This document shows positions 1 through 10,707 of a stretch of 64,000 nucleotides of DNA, piece after piece. Both the position numbers and the translations under genes were made by a program. Under the pieces are notes generated by a model. It ran no database searches, was not told the origin of the DNA, and saw nothing but the letters and a program-made list of their open reading frames with translations. Within the stretch, counting starts at the first letter, position 1, and each line of letters opens with the position of its first letter. Source of the stretch: Adenophora triphylla var. japonica (taxonomy: Eukaryota > Streptophyta > Magnoliopsida > Asterales > Campanulaceae); NCBI GenBank assembly GCA_022495995.1, contig JAFEMH010004874.1, positions 62,001-126,000 of the forward strand, read 5' to 3'.

Positions 1-713
1 TATATGTTACAAAATAAAATTAATAAATATTTTGTATATATATGTAAACTTTGTGCTTACATGTGAATATAGATTTTGGAATTTTTTGAAATTTCATCTA
101 AAAAATAATTAACCATGAGGAGTAGCACAAAGTTTTTATATATTGAAGATAAGGCTTTCAGACGTAAGATAATTGTTTCAACATAAATAATTTAAGAGCA
201 ACTATAATAAATAACACATTTTCCATAAATATTGAAAAGTTATACTCTAAGCGTCCCACTACAAATTACACAAATTACACCGTTGTTGTTTAGGGAATTT
301 CACCATAAACTACACACTTTCAAAAATAAAATATTTTATTAATTATATATTAATGAGACCCACGTGTCATATTCACAACAACAATTCAATTATTATTTCG
401 TACCTCACACTCTCTCTCATACCTTACTTTTTCAACACATAACACATACTTCACAAACAAATTTTCTTAATTCTCGTGAAAATTGTAAGTGTTTAGTTTG
501 TAATGGGAATGAGAGAGTATATACTTCATCTGTTCCATTCAAATTACATTTTTGATCCAAAAGATTATCCCATTTGAAACTATGCTTTTTATTTTAGAAA
601 ATTTTATAATACTTCTTTAATCATTTAATCAATAAGACTTATTTTTACACTCAAAACAATTTTTCATTCACTATTTATTACTCCACTTTTTTTCTCTTAT
701 GTCACTTTTTATA
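1..713. other. AT-rich intergenic stretch, no gene recognised
   Basis: Very AT-rich sequence without a convincing exon. One short open frame (364-555) has no recognisable domain and low-complexity AT-driven composition, so it is not called. No RNA gene or clear transposon end is visible. Confidence 0.6.
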
Positions 714-724
714 CTCGTAATAAC

Positions 725-2589
725 GAGAAAAGTATATTTTTTGTCCCTAAAGTACTTTAAGTTTTACCTTTTCGTCCGTAAACAATTTTTTTTTTACCTT
801 TTCATCCTTGACATATCGTTTTAAGGATTATGTAGTCCCTCCAGTTAACGGGCGTTTAATAATCCGTTAAATTCGTTGATGTGTCATAGTGATATGACAT
901 TTTAACTTACGTGGCATACAGCTGAGATTATGTTGATATTTCTGTAAAGGACTTTTCTATTGTGTGCCCATGGGCACATGATAAGGATTAAAGATTTTCT
1001 TGTAATGTGTGTCACATTAATACTTGACACACACTACAAGAGAATCTTTGAAAGATTCTCTTGTAATGTGTGTCAAGTATTAATTTGACACAAATTACAA
1101 GAAAATCTTTAAAATATTTATTCAACGATTCTCTTGTAATGTGTGTCAAGTATTAATTTGACACACATTACAAGAGAATCTTTAATCCTTACCATGTGCC
1201 CATGGGCACACAATAGAAAAGTCCTTCTGTAAATTATAGGGAGCAAAATGTAATAAAAATTAAAACACTCACTGTCATCCAACTTTCAACAGCCACCACA
1301 CCGCCGCAACCATATCCCACCACCGCCACTCTACTGCCACCACCACCCACCACCACCTTCTTACAATAACACCAATTTTTTTAAAATACTCACTAATTTA
1401 TTGTACTTGTCTTAAACAATTTTGGTACAACAAACCAGATTACAACAAAAAGAAGCATCATCATACCAACTGATTTGCTAAACAATAAATGCTTAATTAG
1501 AACAAAGGAAAGTTTGATCCACCAAAAAATTGTCCATTTTACAAGCACGGTGAAGATATATCTGACATTTGATTTCTACAAAATTGACATTCAAATCCAA
1601 AAGTTTCTTAATTGGACGGAAAACCCATCACAATCACAACAAACTTTAGACTCGTCAAACAGGTACCAAGCAATCAAAAAAATCGTGAAAAAAAATCAAT
1701 AACAATAAAGAGATGGGCAAAAATGGAAATCAAATTTAACCTTCCTCAACCCATTTCAGGTAGCCAAAATTCATCTTCACAAGATTGGCATCGAGAAACG
1801 CCTAGATATATCAAATATGTAGTGGATGAAAATGAAATCAGAGAAATGACAAAGAGGTAACCTTGCTCAACCCATATCAGTCATACTCTCTCCTCTGGCT
1901 CGGCCCTGCATCTACTGCATTCATTTGCAGTTCGTCTTCTCCGGTCGTTCTTTGCTTGCCTCCTCCTTCTCAGGCAACATCACCAAAATCCAAAATCTGA
2001 ATTTGGATCGAACCCATGCATCAACGTTCATCTTCGAATCGCGATCCCAAGTCTGCCATTTGTCTTCGTCTTCTTCAAAATACTAGATCTGAAAATGGAG
2101 CTTTGGGGTAACCCGGGTTGTGACGTTTCGGATGGGGCTGGAACTGGTCGGAAAATGGGGAAAGATTGGCGTGGGGTCGGAGCCGGTGTCGGAGCTGGAG
2201 GGTAGAGAGAAGGGCGACGGCGTGGGAGAGTGGCGGCGACGGTGGTTGGAGTGTGGTGAGGAAGAAGACCGAAGAAAGAAGAAGAGGACGAGTTTTTCTT
2301 TTTATGTTTTATTTTTTTAGTTTTGAGCCCTTGTAGTTTCAGTTTTATCACTTTTGCCCTTGTAGATTTAACTATGCAATGAAATTGCCACTTCATCGCC
2401 ATGTAGGATGAAAGACGCCATGTAGGTGCCAGCTCAGACGAAGATAACGGATTATTAAACGTCCGTTAAATGGAGGGAATACATCATCCTTAAAACAATA
2501 GGTCAAGGATGAAAATGTAAAAAAAAAATTATTTACGAACGAAAAGGTAAAATTTAAAGTACTTTAGGAACGAAAATGATATTTTTCTC
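725..2589. mobile_element. Non-autonomous Mutator-like element with long inverted repeats
   Basis: The ends form terminal inverted repeats of roughly 150 bp (about 725-880 and 2436-2589, imperfect), both beginning GAGAAAA and continuing through a shared stretch that includes CTAAAGTACTTTAA. The flanks carry near-matching duplications, CTCGTAATAAC (714-724) and CTCATAACAAC (2590-2600), 9 of 11 identical, which fits the 9-11 bp target duplications of Mutator elements. No transposase is visible. The interior has a CACC-rich low-complexity tract near 1290-1360 and a nested smaller element at 949-1224. The minus-strand open frame 2028-2402 is low-complexity Pro/Ser/Lys and reads through the right inverted repeat, so I do not call it a gene. 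Confidence 0.8.
949..1224. mobile_element. 276-bp MITE with 9-bp target duplication and three tandem hairpins
   Basis: Inverted ends GGACTTTTCTATTGTGTGCC and its reverse complement are flanked by a perfect 9-bp duplication TTCTGTAAA (940-948 and 1225-1233). The interior is three consecutive hairpin units of about 58 bp. Each arm carries AGATTCTCTTGTAATGTGTG or a close variant, facing its complement across a short AT loop. The element sits inside the Mutator-like element at 725-2589, so it inserted later. The 9-bp duplication places it in the Mutator superfamily. Confidence 0.88.
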
Positions 2590-2602
2590 CTCATAACAAC
2601 TA

Positions 2603-2897
2603 CTCCCTCCGTCCCATTAAGCTTAAGAAGATTTCATTTTGCGCGGGAATTAAGGAATATTATTATAGTATTAGGAGAGAGAATGAGTGGAAGAAGTGTT
2701 GTGAGTGTGAAAAATTAAATAGGAGAGAGAATGAGTGGAGGGAATAGTAAATTATAATGTGTTGTGAGTATTAAAATAATGTAGGAGAGAGAATGAGTGA
2801 AGAGAATAGTGATTTAAGGTTTCCTTTTTGGGATTTCTTAAGAGTTATGGGACGCCCAAAATAGAAAATTTTCTTAAGACTTATGGGACAGAGGGAG
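2603..2897. mobile_element. Stowaway-type MITE
   Basis: Starts CTCCCTCCGTCCC and ends with the inverse GGGACAGAGGGAG, flanked by TA on both sides, the hallmark of Stowaway (Tc1/mariner) MITEs. It contains repeated AGGAGAGAGAATGAGTG blocks, which also occur in the copies at 4887, 41342 and 51126, so they form one local subfamily. Confidence 0.88.
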
Positions 2898-2952
2898 TAT
2901 TTCATTAATACTTTTTTTTTGTTCAATTCAAAATAAAGTGTATAGTTTAAAA

Positions 2953-4092
2953 TATTAGGAATATAATATAATATCATTATATTATATTATATTCAAAGTA
3001 TATATTGTTATATAGTATTAGATTAGGAAATACAATCCTTGTATTAGATTAGGAAACACAATCTTTGTATTAGATTAGAAACCTTCTCCTTCTAGGAGAT
3101 TACCTTCTCATTGTAACCCTATAAATATGTATCTCTAGCATCATAATCAATTGAGTCAATCAATTTAATTCCTCTCTTCCCTGTTTTGATTGACTTCGTC
3201 TCTCTTTTCTTTATTCTAATATGGTATCAGAGCATTAAGATCCATAGAAGGACTTCTCCGCCAAACCTCACCACCAAAGCTTCCGCCAACCATCATCAAA
3301 ACCGCCAACCACCCTCTTAAATCACCATAACCCAATCGGCTCAAACCACCCTCTTGATCGAAAAACTAAAACTTTTTTTGTTATTCAACCCCCTCGGCTC
3401 AAAAACCCTTTTGACCGAAATTTCAAATTTTTTTACAAAAACCCTTTGACCAACACGTGAGGGGTGAAATCCCTACTTGTACAAGGTGACTCCACGTGCT
3501 TGTCTCACGCGTGAGGGGTAAAACCCCTACTTGTACAAGGTGACTCCACGTGCATAACCCCTACTTCAAAACCCCCTCGGCCTAGCCGAAACCAATTCCT
3601 CCTACTTCAAAACCCCCTCGGCAAAATCGAAAATCCAAACCCACACGTGAGGGGTGAAACCCCTACTTGTACAAGGTGACTCCACGTGCTCACGCGTGAG
3701 GGGTAAAACCCCTACTTGTACAAGGTGACTCCGCGTGCATAACCCCTACTTCAAAACCCCCTCGGCCTAGCCAAAACCACTTCTCCCTACTTCAAAAACC
3801 CCTTGGTAAACCCGAAACCCCTCTCCTCAACCCCATCATCTCCAACATGCAAGGAACCACGTCTCATCAGAAACGACACACATGTCCGAGAACACATTTT
3901 CAACTCATCATCAAATCCGATTCATCTCATCACTCTCCAAGATTGAACTTATCCAAAGATCGTCCATCTTGCGGGGGCATATTAGGAATATAATATAATA
4001 TCATTATATTATATTATATTCAAAGTATATATTGTTATATAGTATTAAATTAGAAAATACAATCCTTGTATTAGATTAGGAAACACAATCTT
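2953..4092 (+). mobile_element. Coding-free miniature LTR retrotransposon (TRIM-like), 3' LTR truncated
   Basis: A 269-bp 5' LTR (2953-3221) is followed directly by a primer-binding site TGGTATCAGAGC (3222-3233), which matches the initiator-tRNA-Met site of Copia elements. A purine tract GCGGGGGCAT (3971-3980) precedes a second copy of the LTR start (3980 to about 4092), which ends after about 113 bp. The 760-bp interior has no gag or pol. It holds tandem repeats of a block containing ACTTGTACAAGGTGACTCC. The sequence just before the 3' LTR (GATCGTCCATCTTGCGGGGG) recurs in reverse orientation in the Copia element at 51076-55368, so that family could mobilise it in trans. Confidence 0.78.
3453..3760. 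repeat. Tandem repeats inside the TRIM-like element
   Basis: A block of about 45 bp running from CGTGAGGGGT through CTACTTGTACAAGGTGACTC occurs four times, in two pairs. The pairs are separated by a Pro-codon-like CCCCCTCGGC stretch, and the whole is one larger duplicated unit. Confidence 0.75.
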
Positions 4093-4640
4093 ATAAAATA
4101 AAATGGGACAAAGGGAAAGGGATTATGTGATATACTGCCATTTATTCTATTCTAGAACATGGAATATTTAAAACATATGGATGGAGTATAAATTTTGTAC
4201 CTCAATCGTTAATCATTTTCCTATGAAAAAAGAAAGAAAAAAGAATGTAGATAAAGTGAAAGAATAAAATTGATGGTTGGAGATAATGGTCAACTTTTAA
4301 AAGGGCCCACCAATTGTTCTATTCTTCATTTGATCATCCAAATCGGATCTTTCAACAGAGTCCCTCGAGAAGGACGGACACTTGTGCTGACACGATCGTA
4401 TCCCGTACGTTACTTTAAGGAAAGTACACTGTTTGTTTGTTGCATGTGGCTGTCGTTGCACGTATGTCAATCTTCACATTCACACATCCCGAACCGCTCG
4501 TAGCGGTACCACGTCACATCTGATCTATTGCACTACGAATGATCGACATTATTTACTCTTCGAGAAAGAAAATAATAAAAAATGAATCAATCTCCTCGTC
4601 CATTAAATTATCTTGTGGCGAGGGTGGGTTCAAAAACCAA
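4093..4640. other. Intergenic, nothing recognised
   Basis: Mixed-composition sequence after the truncated LTR. An open frame at 4270-4503 has no domain, no codon-bias signal and no splice context that I can support. Confidence 0.5.
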
Positions 4641-4870
4641 GGAAAAAGAATAAAATAAAAAAAATGTGTGGTGGAAAATGAAGAGAGAGAATGAGTGGGT
4701 AAATAGTAGTGTTGGTTGAATAAATATGTGGTAGAAAATGAAGAGAGAGAATGAGTGGTGGGATAGAGTGAATATAAAAATATAAAAACTTGGTTATTTT
4801 TGGAAGGTGTCAAGTATAGTGGGACGGCCCAAAATGGAAAGAAGTGTCAAGTATAGTGGGACGGAGGGAG
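4640..4870. mobile_element. Stowaway-type MITE, left end lost
   Basis: The right end GGGACGGAGGGAG followed by TA is intact, and the interior has the GAGAGAGAATGAGTGG blocks of the local subfamily. The sequence AGTGTCAAGTATAGTGGGACGG occurs twice near the right end. I found no matching CTCCCTCCGTCCC at the left, so the start position is approximate. Confidence 0.6.
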
Positions 4871-4886
4871 TATATTAAATGTAATA

Positions 4887-5175
4887 CTCCCTTCGTCTCA
4901 ATTTAAATGTTCAAAAATGGGTTTGACGTCGGAATTAAGGAAAGTGAGGTAGGAAAGAGAAAAAGTTTAAATGTTGTGAGTATGAAAAATTAAATAGGAG
5001 AGAGAATGAGTGGGAGAAATAGTTAGGAGAGAGAATGTTGTGAGTGTAAAAATAAAGTAGGAGAGAGAATGAGTGGGTGGAATAGTGAAAAAAACTTTCC
5101 TTTTTTGAAAATGAGACATTTTAAATAGGACGCCCAAAATAAAAAATTGAGACATTTAGATTGGGGCGGAGGAAG
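4887..5175. mobile_element. Stowaway-type MITE
   Basis: Begins CTCCCTTCGTCTC after TA and ends GGGGCGGAGGAAG before TA. The interior has several AGGAGAGAGAATGAGTGG blocks. It lies only 16 bp from the truncated copy ending at 4870. Confidence 0.82.
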
Positions 5176-5264
5176 TATAATTGTTTAAACAATATTCATA
5201 ATACAAGTGGGTAAAAATAAGTTAATTAAATATTTGATTTTTTTATTACATGAGCATTATAAGT

Positions 5265-5970
5265 GTGATATCCCCCATTTTATATAAATTTGATGAGATA
5301 TGTAGTAGACTTATTACTTATATACTACTACTATTAAGGCATCGTTTGTTTCACGTAAAATAACTTGCGAAAAATGATTTTTTGTAAAATATTTTTTGAA
5401 AAATGAAATTCCTGTAAATTGTTTTTCAGAAAATGAGATAAACATGTTTTCGACTGAGGACAGGGGTGATGGTGGTGAGTGAAGTGGGGTGGAAAGTTGT
5501 TAAAAATAAAATTTAAATGATTTAAATCTTTTTTGACCCGACGGGGGTGGTGGTGGTGAATGGGGTGGGGGGTTGTTAAAAATCAATTTTAAATGATTAA
5601 TTTTTTTTACTGGGGGGGGGGGAGAGAGAGTGGGGGTAGGGTAGTGAGTGGGATGGGTAACCTGGAGGGTGTGTGAGGGGGTTACCATTTTCCAAAAAAT
5701 GTATTACTTAGGAAAAATTCATAAGACATTTTACGCCGAAAAAGGGGGAAAACATTTTCCAAAAAATATTTTCCCCATTTTCTGATGCTTACCAAACACC
5801 GAAAAATGGAAAAAAACGTTTTTCGGCAAACAAATGGAGCCTAAATATTAAATATTCCATTGAATTTTTGCAGGCATCACACTCTGCCCCACATGCTTAG
5901 TATTAGTCTATGGATCTTCTATATCTCATCAAATTTCCATATATTTTCGATGTAAGATGGGAGATATCAC
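5265..5970. mobile_element. MITE-like inverted-repeat element hosting a second MITE
   Basis: The left end GTGATATCCCCCATTTTA and the right end (reverse complement GTGATATCTCCCATCTTA) form inverted repeats that continue as AAATTTGATGAGATAT on both sides. The flanks do not show a convincing target duplication, so the superfamily is open. A hAT-like element at 5337-5842 lies between the arms. Confidence 0.6.
5337..5842. mobile_element. hAT-like MITE nested in the previous element
   Basis: Ends are AGGCATCGTTTGTTTCACG and AGGCTCCATTTGTTTGCCG (right end reverse complemented), typical of small hAT elements. Flanking 8-mers TACTATTA and AAATATTA match at 6 of 8 positions. The subterminal parts are rich in GAAAAATG/CATTTTTC, and the middle is a G-rich GGTGGTGG tract. 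No coding potential. Confidence 0.6.
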
Positions 5971-7003
5971 AATAAGTATAAAATTGTTCGTGAACAGTAT
6001 AAACCGAGTACGACCATGGGCCATAAAACGGGCAAGACCCAATGGATTGAGCCCAATAAAAAATATATTAGTCCTATACGACATAGTGAATGGGCTTCCG
6101 CACCTATGCTCGTCATGCTCTCCTCGTGATAAGATTCCATGTCGACCGGGACATAGTGAAATAGTCCTATGACTAAGACGATCAAGGCACAAGCCAAGAT
6201 CGATAATGACAATTTCAACCACAATAAAGCTATCCTGAAGATGATAAAGGGAGTGGGGCGCCCCATAAACGACGACTAGGACGAGGAGAACCACTCTTCG
6301 ACAAATGTGTAGAGGATTATTCTAATTCTATTCCAACAATGACTTTATGAAATTAGGATCTGAGTAGGATTTAACTCCTTATCTCTTCTAACTTCCTAAC
6401 CAAGGTAGGAGACTATCTCCTACACCTATAAATACACGTAATAAATCACAATTTTCGGGTAACGTATCTTTTGTCTCTTAACTATTGTCAATTGATTTGC
6501 TGTTATAAATACAAATATTTACTATCACGTCGGAGGGCATTCGCCGGTGAAGTCCCGATTTAGTTTAGTTGTTTGTTTATCTTTTTAAGGGTATTCAAGC
6601 ATGCAAGATATATACGAATCACTGAATTTGGGTTGATTTGACGTTTTTGGCATCATCAGTTTTATTTCATTGCCAGGAATCAATCGTATTATCTCTTGAA
6701 TAGCCGAAAATTATTTTCAATTCCGTCAAATCAAATGGAAGAAAGACACACCGCTAGCATAACACCAGATCCGAATAATCATCCTATGGAGGAAATTCAT
6801 GGCAACGTCGGAGCAGAAATTCTGCAGGCCAATAGTGGATTGACGCCTCCTCCGCCTTTTAATGCGGGCTGCCACCACCACTGTCGCTAGGTATGAACCT
6901 GCGATCTAGTGGGGTGTATGTGGTGGAAATTCTCCTAGACTCTAACCGCCGTCGGCGACCAAAAGCCAGTCAGGCTAGGCGAAATACTTAGAGGAAAGAC
7001 GGA
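5971..7003 (+). mobile_element. Truncated Ty3/Gypsy element: partial 5' LTR, leader and start of gag
   Basis: Promoter-like LTR sequence with TATA CTATAAATACACG near 6428 is followed by CGTCGGAGGGCATTCGCCGG. Around 6640 there is a degraded primer-binding region GTTTTTGGCATCATCAGT, resembling the GGCGCC-type sites of plant Gypsy elements. A gag-like start follows at 6735. The left LTR edge was not located, and the right part is cut before any protease or polymerase. The Athila element inserted at 7004, just beyond its gag fragment. Confidence 0.55.
6735..6890 (+). pseudogene. Gag N-terminal fragment of a Gypsy element
   Basis: A short open frame starts at ATG 6735 (MEERHTASITPDPNN...) and stops after about 51 residues, near a Pro-rich stretch. 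Its position after an LTR promoter and a primer-binding-like site, and its polar, Pro-rich composition, fit the beginning of a plant Gypsy gag. No capsid domain or zinc knuckle remains. It could also be a chance frame in the leader. Confidence 0.4.
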
Positions 7004-8461
7004 TGATAGGTCTAAAGTCGCACGCCTACAAATTAATTAATTACCAAGACTATACTCGGCTACAAAAACTGCAGCTAGGACAAGTCCAGGGTCGATCCAC
7101 TGAAGAACGGTTATTCGATTGCACAATTGTCACTTGACAAGATTGGGGGTTTGTTTGATTTTAATTAAATTCCTAAAACAGAAATTAAGAAAACTAAGTT
7201 GTAAAAACAATTAAAGGCAAGCACTTCAGATTTGTTTCCATCCCCGTTTATCAATTCAATATCATTGGCACAATTTCTTTTCCTTCCTCCCTATTCACTT
7301 GATCCGAAATATATTTCAATTCCTATTTCTTTCTTATTAATGGTTATAAGCAGTGACACACTCACCTATTCCCCTAATCAATACCTAAATCTAACTGACA
7401 CAGTCTAGATTCACAATATTGATTGATGAAACTTTAAGAAATTAAGATCAAAAATTTCACTATTCTTTTTTAAATAGATCAAAACCTAGTTTTACCCCTT
7501 TTTAATTTACCACGACACGTGCATAAACTCAAAGATGCTACTTGTGAAAAATCCTAATCTGACACAGACTTAAGATTAAACTAGCATTAAATCAATTACA
7601 AGGGAAAAGAGGGTGATCAAATCTCAAAACCCTAGAAAAGATTTATCAATTAAAAACATGTTAAACTATGAATAGGGATTCAGAAATAAAGAAATCAATA
7701 CCTCAATTGAATTAACAAACGGTTCGGGATCCAAATCTGAAGCAAAAGGTTTAAGCTTCCATGAAATTTGTTGAATACTCTAAGGAATAATAGTCATAAA
7801 AAATGTCGAACCCTTCACCATTGTTAAAACCTAGTATTTATACTTAACCATAAACCTAAACTAATAAGGAAAGGGAAACTAATTTAAAAAGGAAAATAAA
7901 AAGAGAAAATAATATAGAAACAATTCCCACAAACGCGTATACTGTGCTGAGGATGACGTCAGAGTACGCTCCGTGCACGACTCGTGCAAATCCTCCATGA
8001 CTCGTGCACCCCTACACGACCCGTGCACCCCTGCATGACTCGTGCTTCCTTTGGTCCATTCGTGCCACGCCTCGTGCTTCCTTGGGCAGCCTTGCAGATC
8101 AATTGAACGACTCGTGCATATAGCCACGAGTCGTGCTCCAACTTGAGAACCCGGATTTCCAGTAACTTGCCTCTTAGCCCTTGAAGTCTCCTTCCTGTTA
8201 CACTTTTACCTCCTGGCCTGTAGTTGACTTTGGCTTGAACAAATGCTGACCTTCTAATTTAGCCTCTTCAAAATAACATTGCTTTTCAAATATCAACTTC
8301 TCAAATTACATCAAAGTACTAACATAATCTTCCCTATTACATTATATCCTCACCATTACAATATATAGCAGTTTAACTCAAATGACCATCAAATTGTACC
8401 AAAATTTCCATAATATGTCACGAAAATCGAGGAATTACCATAGATAAAAATCAACCTATCA
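7004..8461 (-). repeat. Athila 3' LTR
   Basis: Direct repeat of 39110-40565. On the minus strand the TATA-like GTATAAATAC lies at about 7834-7843. Upstream of it, at 7969-8140, is the ACGACTCGTGC palindrome array described separately. Confidence 0.95.
7969..8140. promoter_or_regulatory. Palindromic ACGASTCGT array in the Athila LTR promoter
   Basis: GCACGACTCGTGC (7975-7987) and CACGAGTCGTGC (8125-8136) are the clearest copies of a 12-13 bp near-perfect palindrome. At least five degenerate versions (ATGACTCGTGC, ACGACCCGTGC, ACGCCTCGTGC and others) lie between them. On the transcribed minus strand the array begins about 130 bp upstream of the TATA-like box, where enhancer or repressor sites would be expected. 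The binding factor is unknown. Confidence 0.6.
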
Positions 8462-8476
8462 AATTCCCCCACGCTT
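8462..8476 (-). other. Athila polypurine tract
   Basis: On the minus strand AAGCGTGGGGGAATTTG runs directly into the 3' LTR start, the usual place for plus-strand DNA priming. Confidence 0.75.
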
Positions 8477-9253
8477 AGACCTTTTACTCGTCCCTGAGTA
8501 AATATCTAAATCCTCGCTAACTCCAGGTCTAAATTAGATGCGCGAGGGGAAAATGATTTCCCTAACTCCTCTAAACTCCCAATCAGTGATGCCAACCAAA
8601 CAAGCTCGGAAAATGAATCCGCTCCTTATCACTCCAACAATAATACTGATATCCATGGCCTTAATTTGATCCCCACTCCATTTATGCAAAAACGGGTCAT
8701 CCAAACTAAGGCCCACACAATCAAAAAGCTAAGGGAAATATAATGTCCTACCCTTCCCCCACGCTATTCTCACACTACTACTACCTCAACCCAAGTCAAT
8801 GCCCCAGCAAAAAACTTACCTCGTAAACTACACCGACCCCCCTTATATCACCAAAAGAGAAATACGAGGATTTTCTAACCTAACTCCTCTAGCCGAACCT
8901 CCTACGCCAAAAGAATTAATCCTACCCTACGCTCCAAACCTCCCTTATGTCTCCTCACCGGTGATATACAAGATGTCACAAATTTCAACTCCTCACCTTT
9001 TGCCTAAGCGCCCTTTCGGATTTTCGCTTAGCCTCTCTTTTTTTTTTCATTTTTCATTTTTTTTTAACACACCCTCTCCTTTTGCCTAAGTGCCCTCTCG
9101 GGTTTTCACTTAGCCACTCTTTTTTTTTTATTTATTTAACACTGTACAACATAGATCAATCCCCTCCCCCACGCTTCATTTTCACAATGCCCTCAGTGTG
9201 ACAAAAACATCATAATAAAGAAAACAAAACGTGAGGGAGTAAGGAGAATACCA
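8477..9253 (-). other. Athila 3' untranslated region
   Basis: No coding sequence recognised. A unit containing TTTTGCCTAAG(C/T)GCCCT, followed by a T-rich tract, occurs twice (about 8998-9050 and 9078-9140). Confidence 0.6.
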
Positions 9254-10707
9254 TCAACGCCAGCAACTCCAAAAGGACCGAGAGGACTCGCCAAATCGAA
9301 CTCCTCTCTCAGTGCGTCTCTGTCCTCTCCGTGCTGCCCGGCCGTCCATCATCTCGGTGTAATCAGCGGAGACCGGCTCATAAACCCTCGGCTCGGGCTG
9401 CTGCACGTACGCCTCCAACTGCTGCTGCCTCCTGCTCACCCTCGAGATCTCATCCTCAACCGACTCCATTATGTCAGCTAAATCCTCTCTCTGCAAGTCT
9501 GCCCCTCTCATATGTTCCTCTATCCGCTCGTATCGGGCCGTGTGTGCCTGGTTCTGCGCATCCAAATATGCTCGCATCTCATGCCACTGACCAAATGATC
9601 CCTGCTGGCTCGAACTACTAGTCTCCTGTCTCATGGGCTCCTGCCTCTCCACATGCGGCTCCTCCTCCTCATCATCCTCACTCTCGAGTATCTCGCCCCT
9701 GTCAATAGCAAGCTGTCTCTTGGAAATATCGACTACCCCGGGCATACGCCAATCCCTAGGCTGATTTCCACTTGGATAAACTGCATCACTATCACATCTC
9801 ATTCTCAAGCCATTTCCATACGTCAACCACAACGCATCAACTGACCCATCCACCCTGGAAAAAGCACTGTCATACCTCAACAAATACTCGTGGTCATAAA
9901 ATTTCGGACCATCAATCAATCCCGCTGAATCCGACGGCTTCTTTAAAAAATGTAGGACCAACAAAGTAATCATCCCTCCCACAGGGATATTCCCGCTCGC
10001 CTGCCCCGAATAACTCTCACATCTCCTGAAGAAGTAATCAACCCAATCCGGGATTTTGTCAATAGACACAACACACTGCATGAAGGCAATAGAGGTGGCA
10101 TTTGTTTGGGCCGGCTCCCCATTGCCAAAGAAAGTCATAGATAGGGCCTTGTACAAGAATCTCCACGCCGGATGATAGAATTCCTTTGCCCTCACATAGG
10201 GTCTCTGCATATACTTTCCAGTCAACTCAAAGTAGAAAAACTCCACCGACTTATCCTTCTTTGGTTCATCCTCAGGACTCATCTCCACCCCAAACAACTC
10301 CCTTATGACGTCATATTTAATCACCCTGCGAACATCATTCAAATTAAAACTCACACATTGCTCACTCTCATCATCCACGTATCTCTCCATAGTAGATAGA
10401 AACTCTAGAGTATACCGCTTATAGGTTGCGGCACTTTTTCCTAAAAATCCTCCCAAGCCGGCATTCAACAATAATTCTATCACCAATTCATTAACCCCAA
10501 GCTTCTGCAATGTCGGGACGCTCAAAAATTTGTAATTTGAATCTCCCGTCCCCTTTTACACAAGTTCCTCCATTTGTTTTTCTGTGTTTCGTTCAAGGTC
10601 CTTAAGCCCATAAAATCATCGGGTTGCTCTTTCGGCAAGAAAACAGACCGCTTTTGTTTCTTGGACGGAGGATGAGGGTCAACACCTTTTCCTTTTGTTC
10701 TCACCAT
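9254..10707 (-). pseudogene. Athila post-pol ORF (env position), one frameshift
   Basis: The frame starts at ATG 10707 with a basic MVRTKGKGVDPHPPSKKQKR segment and stops at 10522. A second frame, open from about 10560 to 9254, carries the rest. The two overlap in the AAAAGGGGACGGG region, so a 1-nt change in that run probably broke one frame of about 480 residues. The middle resembles the 'putative plant transposon protein' family found after pol in Athila elements (motifs KEFYHPAWRFLY and IPVGGMITLLVLHF). The C-terminal third is acidic, then Gln/Arg-rich and probably coiled coil. I see no signal peptide or membrane segment, so 'envelope' would be a name by position only. Confidence 0.7.

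Noticed and set aside
2028..2402. 124-residue minus-strand open frame
   Set aside because: Low-complexity Pro/Ser/Lys frame that runs through a transposon inverted repeat; no domain.
4270..4503. 77-residue plus-strand open frame
   Set aside because: No homology that I recognise, no start context or neighbours to support it.
4553..4813. Repeated PTHSLSSFSTT open frame
   Set aside because: Translation of the GAGAGAGAATGAGTGG repeats of a Stowaway MITE; similar frames occur at 4967 and 51158.
5929..6294. Membrane-protein-like frames on the minus strand
   Set aside because: They are antisense to a Gypsy LTR fragment and spread over two overlapping frames.
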